Shown: positions 21,200 through 33,577 of the stretch, piece after piece
How the letters are laid out: the number at the start of each line of letters is the position of its first letter
How positions within the stretch are numbered: the stretch's first letter is position 1
Assembly (NCBI GenBank): GCA_015680685.1
Contig: MNCI01026431.1
Span: forward strand, 227,408-291,407
DNA: 64,000 bases
Source: Gnetum montanum
Lineage: Eukaryota; Streptophyta; Gnetopsida; Gnetales; Gnetaceae
Direction: 5' to 3'
Program-made: the position numbers and the translations under genes
Notes under the pieces: model-generated
The model's input: only the letters and a program-made list of their open reading frames with translations
What the model was told of the DNA's origin: nothing
The model's database searches: none

Positions 21200-23133
21200 G
21201 ATGATCACAAATAATATGTTTGGCTAAAATTTTTATGTTAACATGGTTATGCTTTTCTTGCCATATGCTATTTTATCCCTAGAGATGCTACATTATATGA
21301 TCTTACAGGACCTAGTATTCATGGAAAATTTTGGCACAAATTAAATTTAATAATAGATTAAAAATTAGCTCAACATTGGAAAAATAGTAAAGCTAATTTG
21401 TTATATAAAATGGAAATAAAAATAATTTGAACAATTATCCAATGATTATTATGAGTGATATTTTTACTAAGTTGTTAAGCTTCTTGCTAGAAAAGAGTAT
21501 TAGTTCTTAGGCTGAAGTTAACTAGGAGAAGGTAAGGTATAAATTAGGTTTTAGACAAAATTACTTCACTATTGATCACTTAGTTACTTTCAAATATTGC
21601 ATGGAGTTTGCAAAAATGGCTCATAAAATTTTTTTTATTTTTTTATTAATTTTTCAAAAGCATATGGTTTAGTAGTTCATACAAAAATATGATTCACTTG
21701 CATAAAATTAATCTTCCTTTATATTTGATTACAAAAACTCAAAGATTGTATGAGAAAGTGATTATTGAAATTACAAATAGTAATTTAGAGAAAAAATTTC
21801 AATTCCGGAGCAAAATTGGAGTTAAGCAAGGTTGTCCACTTTCACCAACTCTCTTTAGCATCTTTATTGATGAAATGCAGGAATAGTTGTGCAATAAGCA
21901 ATATAGTCATACTATCAAAATTTTATACCAAACATTAAATTTTCTTCGATATGTAGATGATGTTTCCTTGATCTTAACTACTACAGAAGGTATGCAAAAT
22001 ATGGTACAAATTTTATAAAAGTATTATCACTCATCTAGTCTTTAAGTGAAGGTAGATAAAAGCAAATTTATGATCTCGAGTGAAAGAGATACTTGATATA
22101 ACTTCTATTTTGAAGGTACTAATGTGCAAATAATATATTCTTTTAACTATTAGGGTCTCATTTATATATACAATTACATGTGGGGGATATGCATTAAAGA
22201 AAGAATAACAAGAGGTGTCAAGGCTTTGTATGCTTTCAAAAACAAGTGTAAGGTCTTAAGACTCTAGGCTTGGAAGGCCAAAAAATAATTTTTTAAAACT
22301 ATTATCTATCCTACTATATTGTATAGATGTGTTATTTAGGAAGCTAGACTAGTACTAATGTTTGGAAAGATATTGAAAGAATACAAAAATCTTTTCTTTT
22401 GAATGAGTTAAAGGTGAACATGTAAACACCTTACTCAATGTTATTACATGAGTGTGATTTATTACCTTTACAAGTAAAAGCCTTATGTGAATTTATTACA
22501 TACACTCATTGCTTGACTATCTCAAGGCAAGACAAATTTTCAAAAAGCATTCTTAAGGATTTGCAAGACTATGGTTGGTATTTTTAGGGAATGTAATGGT
22601 TGAGAAAATATTATATCTCTTAGGAAGACATATAACAAAATACTAAGCATATTCATCAACTAGTCAAGTAGAAGGTTTTAACACAAATGTGCTCTAATGT
22701 AGAAGGCAATAAACAATTTTATTTACATCAAATTAGATCTAATAAACTAGTTTCACAAGCTCACTATTTCTCACTACTTATTCTAATAAAGTATCAAAAT
22801 GCTATCAATAAGCTTCACTTAAGTTCTCATCATTTTCGAATTGAAAGTGAAATATAGATTCAGTTCCTACGAGAGGAGTGCACTTGTAGGTTGTGCAAGT
22901 TAGGAGCTATTGAAGATGAGTTACAGGTGTTTTTTTTTCCTGATATGACTACCCATTTGATATAGTGATATGCTGATATAACAAAAAATTTGTATGATTT
23001 GTTTTTGCTACCCCATTGGTGCTTGGTCAATTTGTAGAGTCTATATTTATTTTTCATAAAAATGTAATATTTTTCCAATAGATCCTATGGGTCTTTAATC
23101 ATAATAAAGCTTCAATTTCAATTTCAATTTCAT
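21200..23133 (+). mobile_element. LINE (non-LTR retrotransposon), 5'-truncated and decayed
   Basis: Read across frames on the plus strand, the RT motifs come in order: KLGFRQNYFTIDHLVTF (about 21540), LYEKVIIEI, IGVKQGCPLSPTLFSIFIDE (21818-21880) and RYVDDVSLIL (about 21950; the YxDD box). The thumb region follows with YPTILYRCVI (about 22310). A C-terminal Cys/His element CRLCKLGAIEDE lies near 22890. The tail is AATAAAGC followed by TTTCAA units (23103-23130), a 3' end often seen in LINEs. Many stops and shifts are present and the endonuclease domain is not visible. It differs from the RTE-type relic at 3.8 kb; I did not assign a clade. Confidence 0.85.
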
Positions 23134-23540
23134 AGAGAAACATGCATAGAAAAGAGTTATTAAAATATAGAAGAAAAGAGAGTAAAATAAAAATGACATA
23201 GCTTTTCATGCATTCTTTCAATGATAAGATTTTTAAAACCCATGTCATATCAAGGGAGAATCTCTATGTATAAGAATGAGGCAAAGAAAACAAAATGAAA
23301 ATGCTATAGAAATTATTTAATAGATATGAAGCAAGACCTATTTCCTTCCATCCTATAAATAAGTTTAAGAGAGTGTAGCCAAAGCCCATATGATAGTAGC
23401 ATAATATAGAAGTTATTAAACCTATGGAAAATTAAGATAAAAGGAAGTGCATAATTGGGTAGAGGAAAACATTTTACTATCAAGAAAACTCCAAGTAGAA
23501 GCCAAATATGAGCACTCAAATTGATACTTAATTTAAGATG
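23134..23540. other. Sequence without recognised features
   Basis: AT-rich DNA between the LINE tail and the next LTR; no gene or repeat is supported. Confidence 0.5.
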
Positions 23541-25327
23541 TATTGACGTCAACATCACCCATGCTAGGCATGGGTCCATACTTATTGGTCTAATTAACAA
23601 ATATGGTTTCACAATTTGAATATGGGTGATTTCAATGAAAGGTATCATGCAACCTTTAAATTATTGTCATCCATCAACAAAAATATCTAGAAAAATGCCG
23701 AAACCATAATAGTCTTAGTTGTCCAAATGGCCAAACTGTAATAGTAAATTAATAGAAAAAAATTTGATCAACAAAAATTCTATATCAAGGAGATGTATCA
23801 GGGAACTAAATGGAATGGAACAAAATGAAAGTGAATGGGATTACATTGTTCTTAATTTAATGTCACCAACAATGAACACTAATAGACGTTAGATGCTCAA
23901 TTTTGGATGGATTTCGTTGCACTCACGATCATCGAATCATGGTCACATTGGCACATATCGTCCGATGCAGCCATCATAATGATCGTCCTTATCATACCCA
24001 ACAATTAAAAGTACTATTGTTAATAAAAATTAGGCATATTCTTCTTTTTCAAGTTTTAACAATGAAGTTATATCGTGAAGAAGATAGCGAATGCAGAAGA
24101 AGAAATTGATGTCAATGGCAGAGGAAAAACGGGAGGGTGCTATAAGCTCATAGAGGCAAAGCAAATAGATGATCTATCACTCTGTTAGTGAAGACGTGGC
24201 AGCAATGTTATGCAATGTGTACATGTTACGTGACTGGCGGTAGTGACAACATGTAGTGGTGGCAAAACATGACATAATTGATGTGATGGTAACTGACGTG
24301 GATGCGGTGAAGAACATGGGCATCTAATGCTAAGCAGGGAGCTGCTATAGAAGGAGGGGCTCTCTGTGTCTAGGACATCATCTCTTGGCGTCCCCCTTAC
24401 CAGCCAATAGACATCGCAGGCACGCGATTGGAGTTGCAGCTATGGCGAGTAAGTGACACAGTAACGATGGAGAATGATGTTCGACACGTGTCATCAACAA
24501 TGACTAACAGTAGTGGACAGCAGTCAACAGAGGGATTCTAGGCTTCCCTCTCCCGATGGCTATTGCAAGTGCAAATAGCATGCGTTGCTGGCGATTAGCA
24601 ACAACAAAGCCTCGAGTAGCGCTGAACAACGATGGGATAGATCTCTCTCCCTCTCTTGGTAGCATGCAACTAATGCATGCCAAGCGGCAACGTCAGCAGC
24701 ATGGTAGCACATGAACGTGGCAAGCAACAACATTAGTGGCACTACAATGCATCAACAAGCAAGTGCCAATGATTAATAGGCAACGAGTTATCAGCAGATG
24801 GTGGCGTGTGACACATGCCGCATGCAAATGGCAGTGCAGGCAGCAAGCAATGGTGGTGCACAAACGGTAGCGCATAAATGACGATGTTAGCAATCAGCGA
24901 TCATGCAGGAGCTACACGTGATAGCAAACAACAGGTGATGCATGGTAGTCAGCAATAGGCGATGGTTAGCAGCAGCAGGTGGTAACCCATCCCTTTTCAG
25001 TGGGGTTTTCATCCCTGTGGCAGCGGGGTTTTCTGCTCGATAGTGGATACCATTGGTAGCAACAACAACTGCGTTTTTTGCTCGATAGTGGATACCACTG
25101 GTAGCAACAGCAACTGCATGAACAGATGGTGCTTATGCATGACGATGATGGTGCTTATGCATGACGATGAACGGGTAGGATCCCCATTTAATCATTTAAC
25201 ATCACATAGCCCTCTCTAGCTAAGACTATTCCTAGGTTTTTGTACCCATACAAAAGGTGTCCTAGGTGATAGTCTCCCAAAATGAGTTTTTTAGGGTGTT
25301 GATGTGTCCAAAATTTACGCATCAACA
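23541..25327 (+). repeat. 5' LTR of the Tat element
   Basis: The ends are TATTGA (from TGTTGA, as in the 3' LTR) and TCAACA. It matches the 3' LTR over the first about 800 bases (ccatgctaggcatgggtcc, tattggtctaat) and again near the end (atcacatagcc). It holds about 600 extra bases (about 24370-24960) rich in GCA/GTGG words that are absent from the 3' LTR. A near-perfect tandem duplication of about 48 bases (gctcgatagtggatacca region) lies at 25033-25125. Open frames here are shadows. Confidence 0.85.
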
Positions 25328-25333
25328 CCTTTT

Positions 25334-25347
25334 TGACACTAGAAGAG
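25334..25347 (+). other. Degraded primer-binding site
   Basis: TGACACTAGAAGAG starts six bases after the LTR end. It matches the better-kept TGGCGCTAGAAGGAG of the element at 12265 except for G-to-A transitions and one lost base. Confidence 0.65.
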
Positions 25348-27430
25348 CTATTTTTAAGCCTTTGTTTTCCATTTTCTAAAATATCAATTTTTCTTATTGG
25401 TTTTTTCTTTTTGTTTTTGAAAAGTCTCTGTTTGTGTTTCCTGAAAATTTCATTTTCTCATTCTCAATCATCTATTTCCAGTTTCTATTTACTGCCATCT
25501 ACTTTACAATTTCTGAATCTCCATTTTTCCTATTTTAGTTACTTTGAACTTCTAATTTTCTATTTCAGCTTTTTTTTCTTGGTCATCCAAAACCTTTATT
25601 ATTCATTTCCTGTATTTGTAACAGTCATGTATTTTCCAGAATCCTAAACCTTCTTTTTGCCAGTTTTGATTTCGGCTATCCTTACCTTAGTCCTAACTTT
25701 GGTGAAGAGATTTTTATTAATTATTTAGTTTTACATTTACTTTTTTGAAAATTCTACATTCCCTATTTTTCTTTCAAGATTATATATAGCAATTTTAGTA
25801 TTTTTTAAAAAAAGTAATAATATTTAAATATTTTTCTATTTTCTTTAATTTTTACAATTTATCAACATTTTATATTTCTTATCATTTTTCATTTTATGAG
25901 CGAATCTTCCTATAGAACATCTCAACAAAGAGCTTCTACTCTTACCCCTATTCGACCAACTACCTGTCATTTCACTCTAAGAAAACAATGAGCTTCATGA
26001 TTCTCAAACTCTATCCCTAGAAGAACTTGAACTGGGATGGTAGCCAATTTTCCCTAGCTCCCTTGGTGAGTAACCCCTTTAACTTCATCAACTATCATGA
26101 TATTTTGAAATCACTTTAGAACATAAATTTTCTTTTTGATCCCACAACCCCTACTAGTGATGTTTGCCAACATATACAATTTTTTGAAACCTTACTAGGC
26201 ATCCATAACATAGTCTGAAATAACATAGCATGTACGGTATTTGTGACAACTTTTAGGAGCAAAGCCACCCAATGATATTTCATGCTCCCAGATGCCTCTA
26301 TCAATTCATGGTAAGAGTTTAAAAATAAGTTTCTACTTTAGTTCGACAAGTTCACTAGCCCTGCCATAACATCAAGTTATTTCACAACCTTAAGGAAAAT
26401 AATTAGGGAAAATTTTCGAGATTACAATATAAGATTCCTTCATCAACTTGCTTATGTGCCAAGGAAGATGCATCCACAACCTGGTGGCATCCTTAATTTT
26501 TACTTATCCACCATTAACCCATTCTTTGCCTATGTCATTAAATCTAATTCCAACATAACAAAAATACAAAGAGAAATAGCTAAAGTTGTTGAGTTAGAGC
26601 AAATTACCCTCATGAATAGCTTTCAGACCCAATTTGGAATGATGAGTGTTAGCAACTCTATGCAATCTAGTCCTCTACCTTTACCAACTTTTCCAATGAC
26701 CAATACTATGTTTCAAACTCCCCTCCCCCACCCACGCCACCATCCCCCCACCCCCTCCCAACCCACTCTTCAACTCAACCTTCAAACAATTATTTTTGAA
26801 GTTTAGAATCTTCTTCATTTCTACCATCTAATACTAGTTTAAATGATGACCAGTTGAAAGCCTTAATCCAATCCATCATAAACACAAGCAAGATATCTAA
26901 TCTTGTTGGACCTACAACATAAACTCAAAATTAAATGACCTAGATATTAACTTCACTTCAAAAAATTTTTAATGAAGTAATTAAATTAAAGTGAAACACA
27001 ACAAGGTTCCTATATAGTCTAAAAAGCTAAGTACATCAATCAATGATGATTATTGTCATCTCCATAACACTAGGCAACATTTTGAGAAAACTTGTCCTCA
27101 ATTTTTAGCATTATATGGTGACAATGCCCAAAGTCAACAAAATGGGAAAACCTTAATTATGGTCTTGAACATATCCCATGAAATAGAAAATAAGGAGGTT
27201 TCTCCATTTGAACAAATCATGGTAAGTGATCCCAACCCACATAACACTTGCTATCGTAGAATGAGTGACATTATGAATACCACACAACAACAAACTAGGA
27301 ACAATCCTTATAATTTCCCAAACATAAGAGTTCCTAGCCAAAAAAAACACAAACAATCAAACTGGGCCATCCCAAAAAAATGCCCCACAATGACCAAACT
27401 TCCCTTCCATACCTAGAAAAACTCCACCTC
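25348..27430 (+). pseudogene. Leader and gag region of the Tat element
   Basis: The first part to about 25900 is U/T-rich leader. Gag is badly decayed. From 26456 an open stretch reads INPFFAYVIKSNSNITKIQR and then a Pro-rich part. Near 27048 the frame gives YCHLHNTRQHFEKTCPQF, which corresponds to the Cys/His element at the end of gag in this lineage. Stops and frameshifts prevent a single translation. Confidence 0.6.
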
Positions 27431-27477
27431 AACAAGAAGCTAAAGATGAACATAAGACTTACAATCGAGTTAAGGAT

Positions 27478-28080
27478 TTGAAAAGGGTTAAAGCTAACAT
27501 TTCAATGTATGATCTTCTACATTTTAATGAAATAAAAGATGTGATTCAAAAGATAGTTCATACACACGAAACCAATAAAGAAAAATTTCCAACAACTAAA
27601 AGGCAAGTTCATTTTGTAGAAAGTCCTAATGTGTTATCAATACAAAATGCAAGCAACTCCATGTCAACTAATAAAGATCAACCTCCTTTCCTGACAACTT
27701 TGATTATTTTGGAAAAGAATGTTCACAATTATCTAATGGATTCTAGGGCAACTATTAGCATCGTACCACTTGAGATATGTAAAACATTAGGAGTAGAAAT
27801 GATACCACAAGCGAGAAGTGTGATACAACTTGATGGATCTAATGTACCTGTAGTAGGGTCATTAAAAGGAGTGAAAGTACAACTTAAATAATACCCTACA
27901 TTTACATGTTATATGAATATCTTAGTAGTTGATATGTCATACACTTATGGTGTGCTTTTATCTAGGACTTTTGAAGCCAAGTTTGAGGGATTCTTTAGGT
28001 TATATTTCTCAAAATTAGTAATTTCAATTAAAGGAAAGTCTAAATACATGATTATACCAAGAGAACCTTTTTATAAATAA
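27478..28080 (+). pseudogene. Protease of the Tat element
   Basis: YLMDSRATISIVPLEICKTL holds the aspartic protease active site, with DSR where DSG or DTG is expected (a GGG-to-AGG type change). The C-terminal part continues past a stop at 27889 with MSYTYGVLLSRTFEAKFEGF and KGKSKYMIIPREP, ending at TAA 28078. The YGxLLSR block is typical of the aRH-before-RT type of Tat polyprotein. Confidence 0.85.
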
Positions 28081-28187
28081 GTCATAACAACTTTCAATCA
28101 ACAAAATAAATCTCTAGGAANCATGATGGAAGAACCTTTCTTTTCAGTGACCCATCACCATTAAGAAATGATAAGGATATAAATGAG

Positions 28188-28703
28188 ATGCTAACCAATG
28201 AAACATTACAAGATGAGCCAAATTTTAATAATGATCATTGTTACCTTGATCAAAGGATTGATTTTTTAGATTTTACTGACTTAAACACTTGGATACTAAG
28301 AGTGGATTGTGCCTCTTCCAAAAAAGGATGTGGAGTAGGAATAATGCTTGTACCTACTGGTGAAGCTCCTATCCTTAAAGCCATCAATTTCACACAACCT
28401 ATGACTAACAACATAGTTGAATATGAAGCACTTATACATGGAATCAAGTTTGCTCAATACTATGACTTACCTAAACTTAAGATCTATAGTGACTCTCAAC
28501 TAGTAGTAAATCAAGTCAATGGAATCTTTGACAATAAAGACATCATCATGAGGGCATATAAAGCTTATATTCTTGAACTTTTTAAAGAGCTTGAACACAT
28601 AACTATTAAACATATACCAAGAGAAGAAAATTATGTCCTCGATGCACTCACCCAAATGGCCACTACTTTGGATGTCCCTTTTAAACACAATGCTTGGGAT
28701 TAA
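28188..28703 (+). pseudogene. Archaeal-like RNase H located before RT
   Basis: An uninterrupted 171-residue stretch. Catalytic positions: Asp in LRVDCASSKKGCG, Glu in NIVEYEALIHGI, Asp in KIYSDSQLVVNQV and Asp in NYVLDALTQMA. It follows protease and precedes RT by about 340 bases of decayed linker. The equivalent domain in the 1.2-3.7 kb fragment follows the standard RNase H instead. Confidence 0.88.
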
Positions 28704-29032
28704 AAAGTTATTATTGAAAAAGTTAAGTCTTATTTTATTCCTAATAATGTCTTTTCTTTTCAAGTATTTGAATATGATAATCATGTATGTAATTTTTTAT
28801 TTTCTAAAGGAGAATTTAGTGATTAAGGAGATATATCAAATGATGTTATATATCTTGAAATAGTAGCTATGAAAGCATTATTTGATGACTTACATACCAA
28901 AACTATAGACTTATCTAAAAATACTAATTAACAAATGTTAGCTGAAACTGAAACAATTCAAATTCAATAGAAGGGATGACAATACTTTATTAAAATAGGA
29001 GTTTTTTTACATCTAGATAAAAGACAAAGCCT

Positions 29033-29880
29033 AGTTTAATTGCTACATGAGCTTAATGATGTTTTGGCTTGGACTTATAATGATCTTAGAACTTTCAACC
29101 CATTAGTAATGACACATACAGCCCCCCTTAAGCCAGAAATGAAACCATTTAGGCAAAAACTAAGACTTGTAAATCCAAACATTGAAGCCCTCATGAAAGT
29201 AGAAATTGATAAGCTCCTAGAATCCAAAATTATTTGCCCTGTGAGACATTCAAGTTGGATATCGAACTTAGTGCCCATTAGGAAATGAACTGGAAAATTA
29301 AGGTTATGTATTAATCTTCATAATCTTAATACTTCTTGCATTAAGAATAATTATGCACTCCCTCTTATGGAGGAGATATTGCAAATCATGAATGGTTCTT
29401 AAATGTATTCTTTTTTAGATAGATATTCATGATATAATCAAATCTTAGTAAGTAAGAAAGACTAGTACAAAATGGCTTTTATGATAAAATGAGGAAATTT
29501 TCAATATGCTAAAATGCCCTTTGGTATCATAAATGTTGGTTTGACCTTTCAAAGAGCTATGGACAAAACCTTTGATGGGCTAACTAGGAAGTGCATTATT
29601 ATTTACCTGGATGATTTAACTGTTTTGTCCAAAGATCGAGGTACACACCTTAGATACCTTAGAAATATTTTTATAAGATGTAGACAATTTGGCATCACTC
29701 TGAATGCAAAGAAATCTGTCTTTGGTGTTCAAGGTGGCAAATTTTTGGGTCATATAGTAACTAAGGAAGGGATTGTGATTGATCTTGAGCGAGTCAATGC
29801 AATTTTAGAAGTACCTTACCCTTTATCTATGACTAATCTAAGGGCTTTCTTTGGGAAGATTAACTTCATTAGATGATTTA
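29033..29880 (+). pseudogene. Reverse transcriptase of the Tat element
   Basis: Starts with LLHELNDVLAWTYNDLRTF and APLKPEMKPFRQKLR. It continues with IICPVRHSSWISNLVPIRK, then the palm: YSFLDRYS (first Asp kept, next Gly changed to Arg), KMPFGIINVGLTFQRAMD and IIYLDDLTVLSKD (YLDD at 29604-29615). It ends with FLGHIVTKEGIVIDLERV and LRAFFGKINFIR. In-frame TGA and TAA stops lie near 29286, 29401, 29430, 29464, 29491 and 29873, most fitting transitions in CGA, CAA or TGG codons. Confidence 0.92.
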
Positions 29881-30420
29881 TCCCTATCTATGCTGAATTG
29901 GTCAAACCACTAAATGAAATGCTTAAGAAAGATAGTAATATGCACTGGATAGACAAAAGAAAGAACGTTTTCTATGCTATCAAAAAGACCATTATAGATG
30001 CCCCTATCCTAGCTTCTCCTTGGTATGAAAATGATTTCCACTTATATGCTTTTTCTAATGATATTACTATCACTGCTATCTTAATCCAAGATGTAGTTGA
30101 TCAAGGTGAGAGACCCATAACTTTCACGTCTGCACCTTTAAAGAATGTAGAATTAAAATACTCACCCATAGAAAAGCAATTGTATGCTATGATAAAAGCC
30201 TTATAGAAATTTCACTACTACTTGTTAAAAGTAAAGGTTTTTGTCATTGTCCCTAACCCAACCACCATTAATTTAGCTAAATTACAAGATCCTAGCAAAA
30301 AATGTGCTAAATGGGTTATGAAGTTGCAAGAATACAATATTCAATGGAAGGTAGCCAAGTTAGTTAGAGGAGTTGGTCTTGCCAAGCTAATTGCCAAAGC
30401 CTCAACTTTAGAAAATTGTG
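29881..30420 (+). pseudogene. Standard RNase H of the Tat element
   Basis: Reads VKPLNEMLKKDSNMHWIDKR, then ILASPWYENDFHLYAFSND (first Asp), PITFTSAPLKNVELKYSPIE and KQLYAMIKAL, a TAG at 30204, and KFHYYLLKVKVFVIV. The connection runs on to VMKLQEYNIQWK. The order after RT is the standard one for gypsy elements. Confidence 0.85.
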
Positions 30421-31746
30421 ATGCACCCAAAGAAAAAGAATCAATTCCTCTTCAACTATTATGCATTAATGAGAATAACGATATCGCATTTGCTCCTAAT
30501 CGATTGCATGATCCATGGTATATGATATCAATTTTTTTTTTAACCTTCCATCATTGTCCTTCACATTTACCTATGTATGAAAGGAAACTTTTAGTATCAA
30601 AATGTTCTAAATTCACTCTAAGAAGTGGTGAACTATTTAGAAATAATTTCCAAGGGATATACCTTAAGTGCTTGAACCAAGAACATGCTAACAATGCTTT
30701 AAAACAACTCCATGTGGAAGGACATATAGGATACCACTTGTTAGTTCATAAAATCATGAGGGATGGTTATTATTTACCCACTATGATTTATGACATTTAC
30801 AACCAGTTAGAACTTGTGTCCAATGTCAAATATTTAAGGGTAAAGACCCCAAGAGTTCAACCCTTTTATAGCCTATAATAAAAACTAGACCATTTGCATA
30901 ATGGGCTTTAGATTTTTTTATTGGAGTGACTAATCCTTTGTCTACTACCCTACAGCAATTGATCTTAACAGCCATTGATTATTGCACATGTTGGTTAGAA
31001 GTGAAAGCAACTAAAATTGCATCATCTCATGAGGTTATTTACTTCTTAGAAAATAATATAATCTCAAGATATGGATATCCTTATACTTTAGTAGTCGACA
31101 ACGGACCTACCTTCATCTCCATAGAGTTTACAAATTGGGCTAGAGACCATAATGTTATTGTCAAGGTTGTAATCGAATATTATCCACAAGAAAATGATTT
31201 TGCTAAGTCCTCCAACAAAATTATATTGGATCAAATTAAGAAGATGATAGCCTAGAACCCACGAACTTGGCATGAGCAACTAAAATGGGTAGTTTGAATG
31301 GATAGGATTTGTTATAAAGGATCGATCAAAAGTAAACCATATGATTTAGTGTAGGAATAGGAACCAACATTGCCAATAAATTTGCAAATCCCAACATATT
31401 AGTTTTTCTTGGACTATTTACCAACTAATGAACATTTAATATCACGTACATATGATATTTGAAATCTAGAGCTTAAAGGGGTTAAAGTAATTGAAAACAT
31501 GTTTAGTCCTTAACAAATTGTCAAAAAATGGTTTGATAAGAAATATGTAGCCAAAGTCTTTCAAGTAGGTGACCTAGTCATTAAGAGAGATAAAGCATCT
31601 AGCCAAACCAGCCCTCAGACTAAGTTTACTCCTATGTGGTTAGGCCCATTCCAAGTTACAAGTGTCATTGACCCCAATGTTTACAAGATTGTTGATTTGC
31701 AAGAATATAAGTTACATAGGAATTTTAATGCATTTCATCTAAAGTA
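30421..31746 (+). pseudogene. Integrase of the Tat element
   Basis: The zinc-binding part has LHVEGHIGYHLLVHKIMRDG, then (after a frameshift near 30800) VRTCVQCQIFKGK, so HHCC is complete across frames. The core reads WALDFFIGV (Asp), VVDNGPTFISIEF (Asp) and YYPQENDFAKSSNK, where Lys replaces the catalytic Glu. The C-terminal part, in frame after several stops, reads FQVGDLVIKRDKA and FTPMWLGPFQVTSVID and ends at TAG 31746. No chromodomain is seen. Confidence 0.88.
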
Positions 31747-32475
31747 GTTCTACTCAGGTGCCCCATGTGGACACCTAGTAGATCCTTAGTTGCATATTTT
31801 CTTCTCCTTTACTATGCATTTCATTTGTATATAGTTGCATTTGCATGTTTTCTTTGCATTTCCATCATTCCTTTCTTAGCATAATGGCTTTGGTTTGATT
31901 TATGTTTTTCAATATGATTTTAGTAATCATTATGATCATTTGAGTTACTAGGCATTGGGTCATCACAACATCATTTGAAAATAATGCAAGTATAATACTT
32001 TCTATGATATATCCTATTATTATTATATATAATATCCTTTATGTGATATATTTCAATAATGCTATGATTCTTCCCAGTCCATTTCAAGTCTCATGATAAA
32101 CTTGTCCTCTTCATTAAGTTTGGCATAAGTCTCAGGCTCAAAGTAGTCTACATACTTTTACCTTTACCTTGTGAGAAGATTGGGAATGAGATCTTAATTA
32201 TATACTTTAATTATATATCTATCTATGTACTTAAAATTATGATTTATAAAGAGTATATGTTTTGATCTTAATTAAATAAGATGGTGTGTCAAGGATGGCC
32301 CACATTTAGTTCTTTTTTGATTATATGGTTATTTTAATCATGTTTAGATTAGTATAGTTTGCTTTCAAATTCCAATTTATTTGTGTTTTATAATGTTTTT
32401 GATCCTGTATCTTTTGCATCTCCTTTTAAAATTTCTATGGTTTCGTTGTTCCTTACACTTGCATGCAATTTCTAG
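31747..32475 (+). other. 3' non-coding region of the Tat element
   Basis: T-rich DNA between the integrase stop and the PPT. No extra ORF is visible on either strand, unlike the stretch beside the minus-strand gag-protease fragment. Confidence 0.6.
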
Positions 32476-32488
32476 TTTGGGGGTTAAG
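32476..32488 (+). other. Polypurine tract
   Basis: TTTGGGGGTTAAG ends directly at the TG of the 3' LTR, the position required for plus-strand priming. Two internal T residues interrupt the purine run. Confidence 0.75.
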
Positions 32489-33577
32489 TGTTGACACCAA
32501 CATTGCCCATGCTAGGCATGGGTCCATGACTTATTGGTCTAATCAATAGATATGGTTTCATGATTTGAATAGGAGGTGCTTTCAATGAAAAGTATCACGC
32601 AACTTTTAAATTATTGTCATTCATCAATAGAAACCACTGAGATGGCCAAAACTGTAATAGTCTTAGCCACTGAGATGGCCAACCCGTAAAAGTAAATCAA
32701 TAGAAAAGAAATTGGATCAACAAAAAGTTAATGGAATAGAACAAAACAAAACCGAATGGGTTGGATTGTGCTTAATTTAATGTCACCAATAATAAACACT
32801 AATAGTCATTGGATACCTAACTTTGGCTGGACTTTATTAAGTGTGGGACACGTGGCACACTCATAGTCATCTGATTGGGGCCACGTTGGTGCATATCATC
32901 CGGCACAGCCATCGTAATGGTCATCCTTATCCTATCCAACAATTATAAGTACGGTTGCTAATAAAAATGAGGCATGTCCTTTTTCAAGTTTTAGCAATGA
33001 AGTGATATATCGTGGATGTAGAAGAAGAAATCAATGCCGACAGTAGAGGAAAAACTAGAGGGCATTGTAAGCTCGCAGAGGCAAAGTAAATGGATGATCT
33101 ATCACTCCATCAGTAAAGACGTGGCATCAGCAACAATGTTACACGATGTGTAGATGGCATCAGCAACAATGTTACACGATGTGTAGATGTTACGCGAGTG
33201 GCAGTAGTGGTGACATGCGGTGGTGGTGGCAGACATGGCGTAGCTGACGCGGTGGTAACCGACATGGGCGTGGTGGAGAATGTGGGCATCTGATGCTAAG
33301 CAGGGGGTTGCTATAGCAGGGGGTGGCAGTGAATAGTAGGCAGTAGCAGGTGGTAGCAAGGGTGGCAACCCATCCCTGTGTAGCAAGGTTTTCGTCCTTG
33401 TGGCAGCGGGGTTTTCTACCCACTAGTGGGCACTAACAATGATGGCACGACAATGATGGCACGAAGTAACCACAAATGGCAGCAAACAACGAGCGAGCAG
33501 TTGTGTGCGACAACGAAGAGGTAGGATCCCATTTAACGTCACATAGCCTTTCTAGCTGAGATTATTTCCAGGCTATG
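32489..33577 (+). repeat. 3' LTR of the Tat element, outer end missing
   Basis: Starts TGTTGACACCAAC. It follows the 5' LTR to about 33310, lacks about 600 bases of its GCA-rich middle, and resumes with aacccatccctg and aacgtcacatagcc, diverging near 33577. It carries its own tandem duplication of 33 bases (ggcatcagcaacaatgttac region, 33123-33188). Confidence 0.82.

Larger units (their letters stand above)
23541..33577 (+). mobile_element. Tat-lineage Ty3/gypsy element with both LTRs
   Basis: Order on the plus strand: 5' LTR (23541-25327), PBS (25334), gag, protease, second RNase H (aRH), reverse transcriptase, RNase H, integrase (ends 31746), 3' non-coding region, PPT (32476-32488), 3' LTR (32489 to about 33577, outer end lost). 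Here aRH comes before RT, unlike the minus-strand Tat fragment at 1.2-3.7 kb. All coding parts carry stops or shifts, so it is inactive. Confidence 0.9.

Noticed and set aside
24560-24893. His/Cys/Ala-rich open frames in the Tat LTR
   Set aside because: They come from the GCA-rich part of the LTR and have no homologue in the second LTR.
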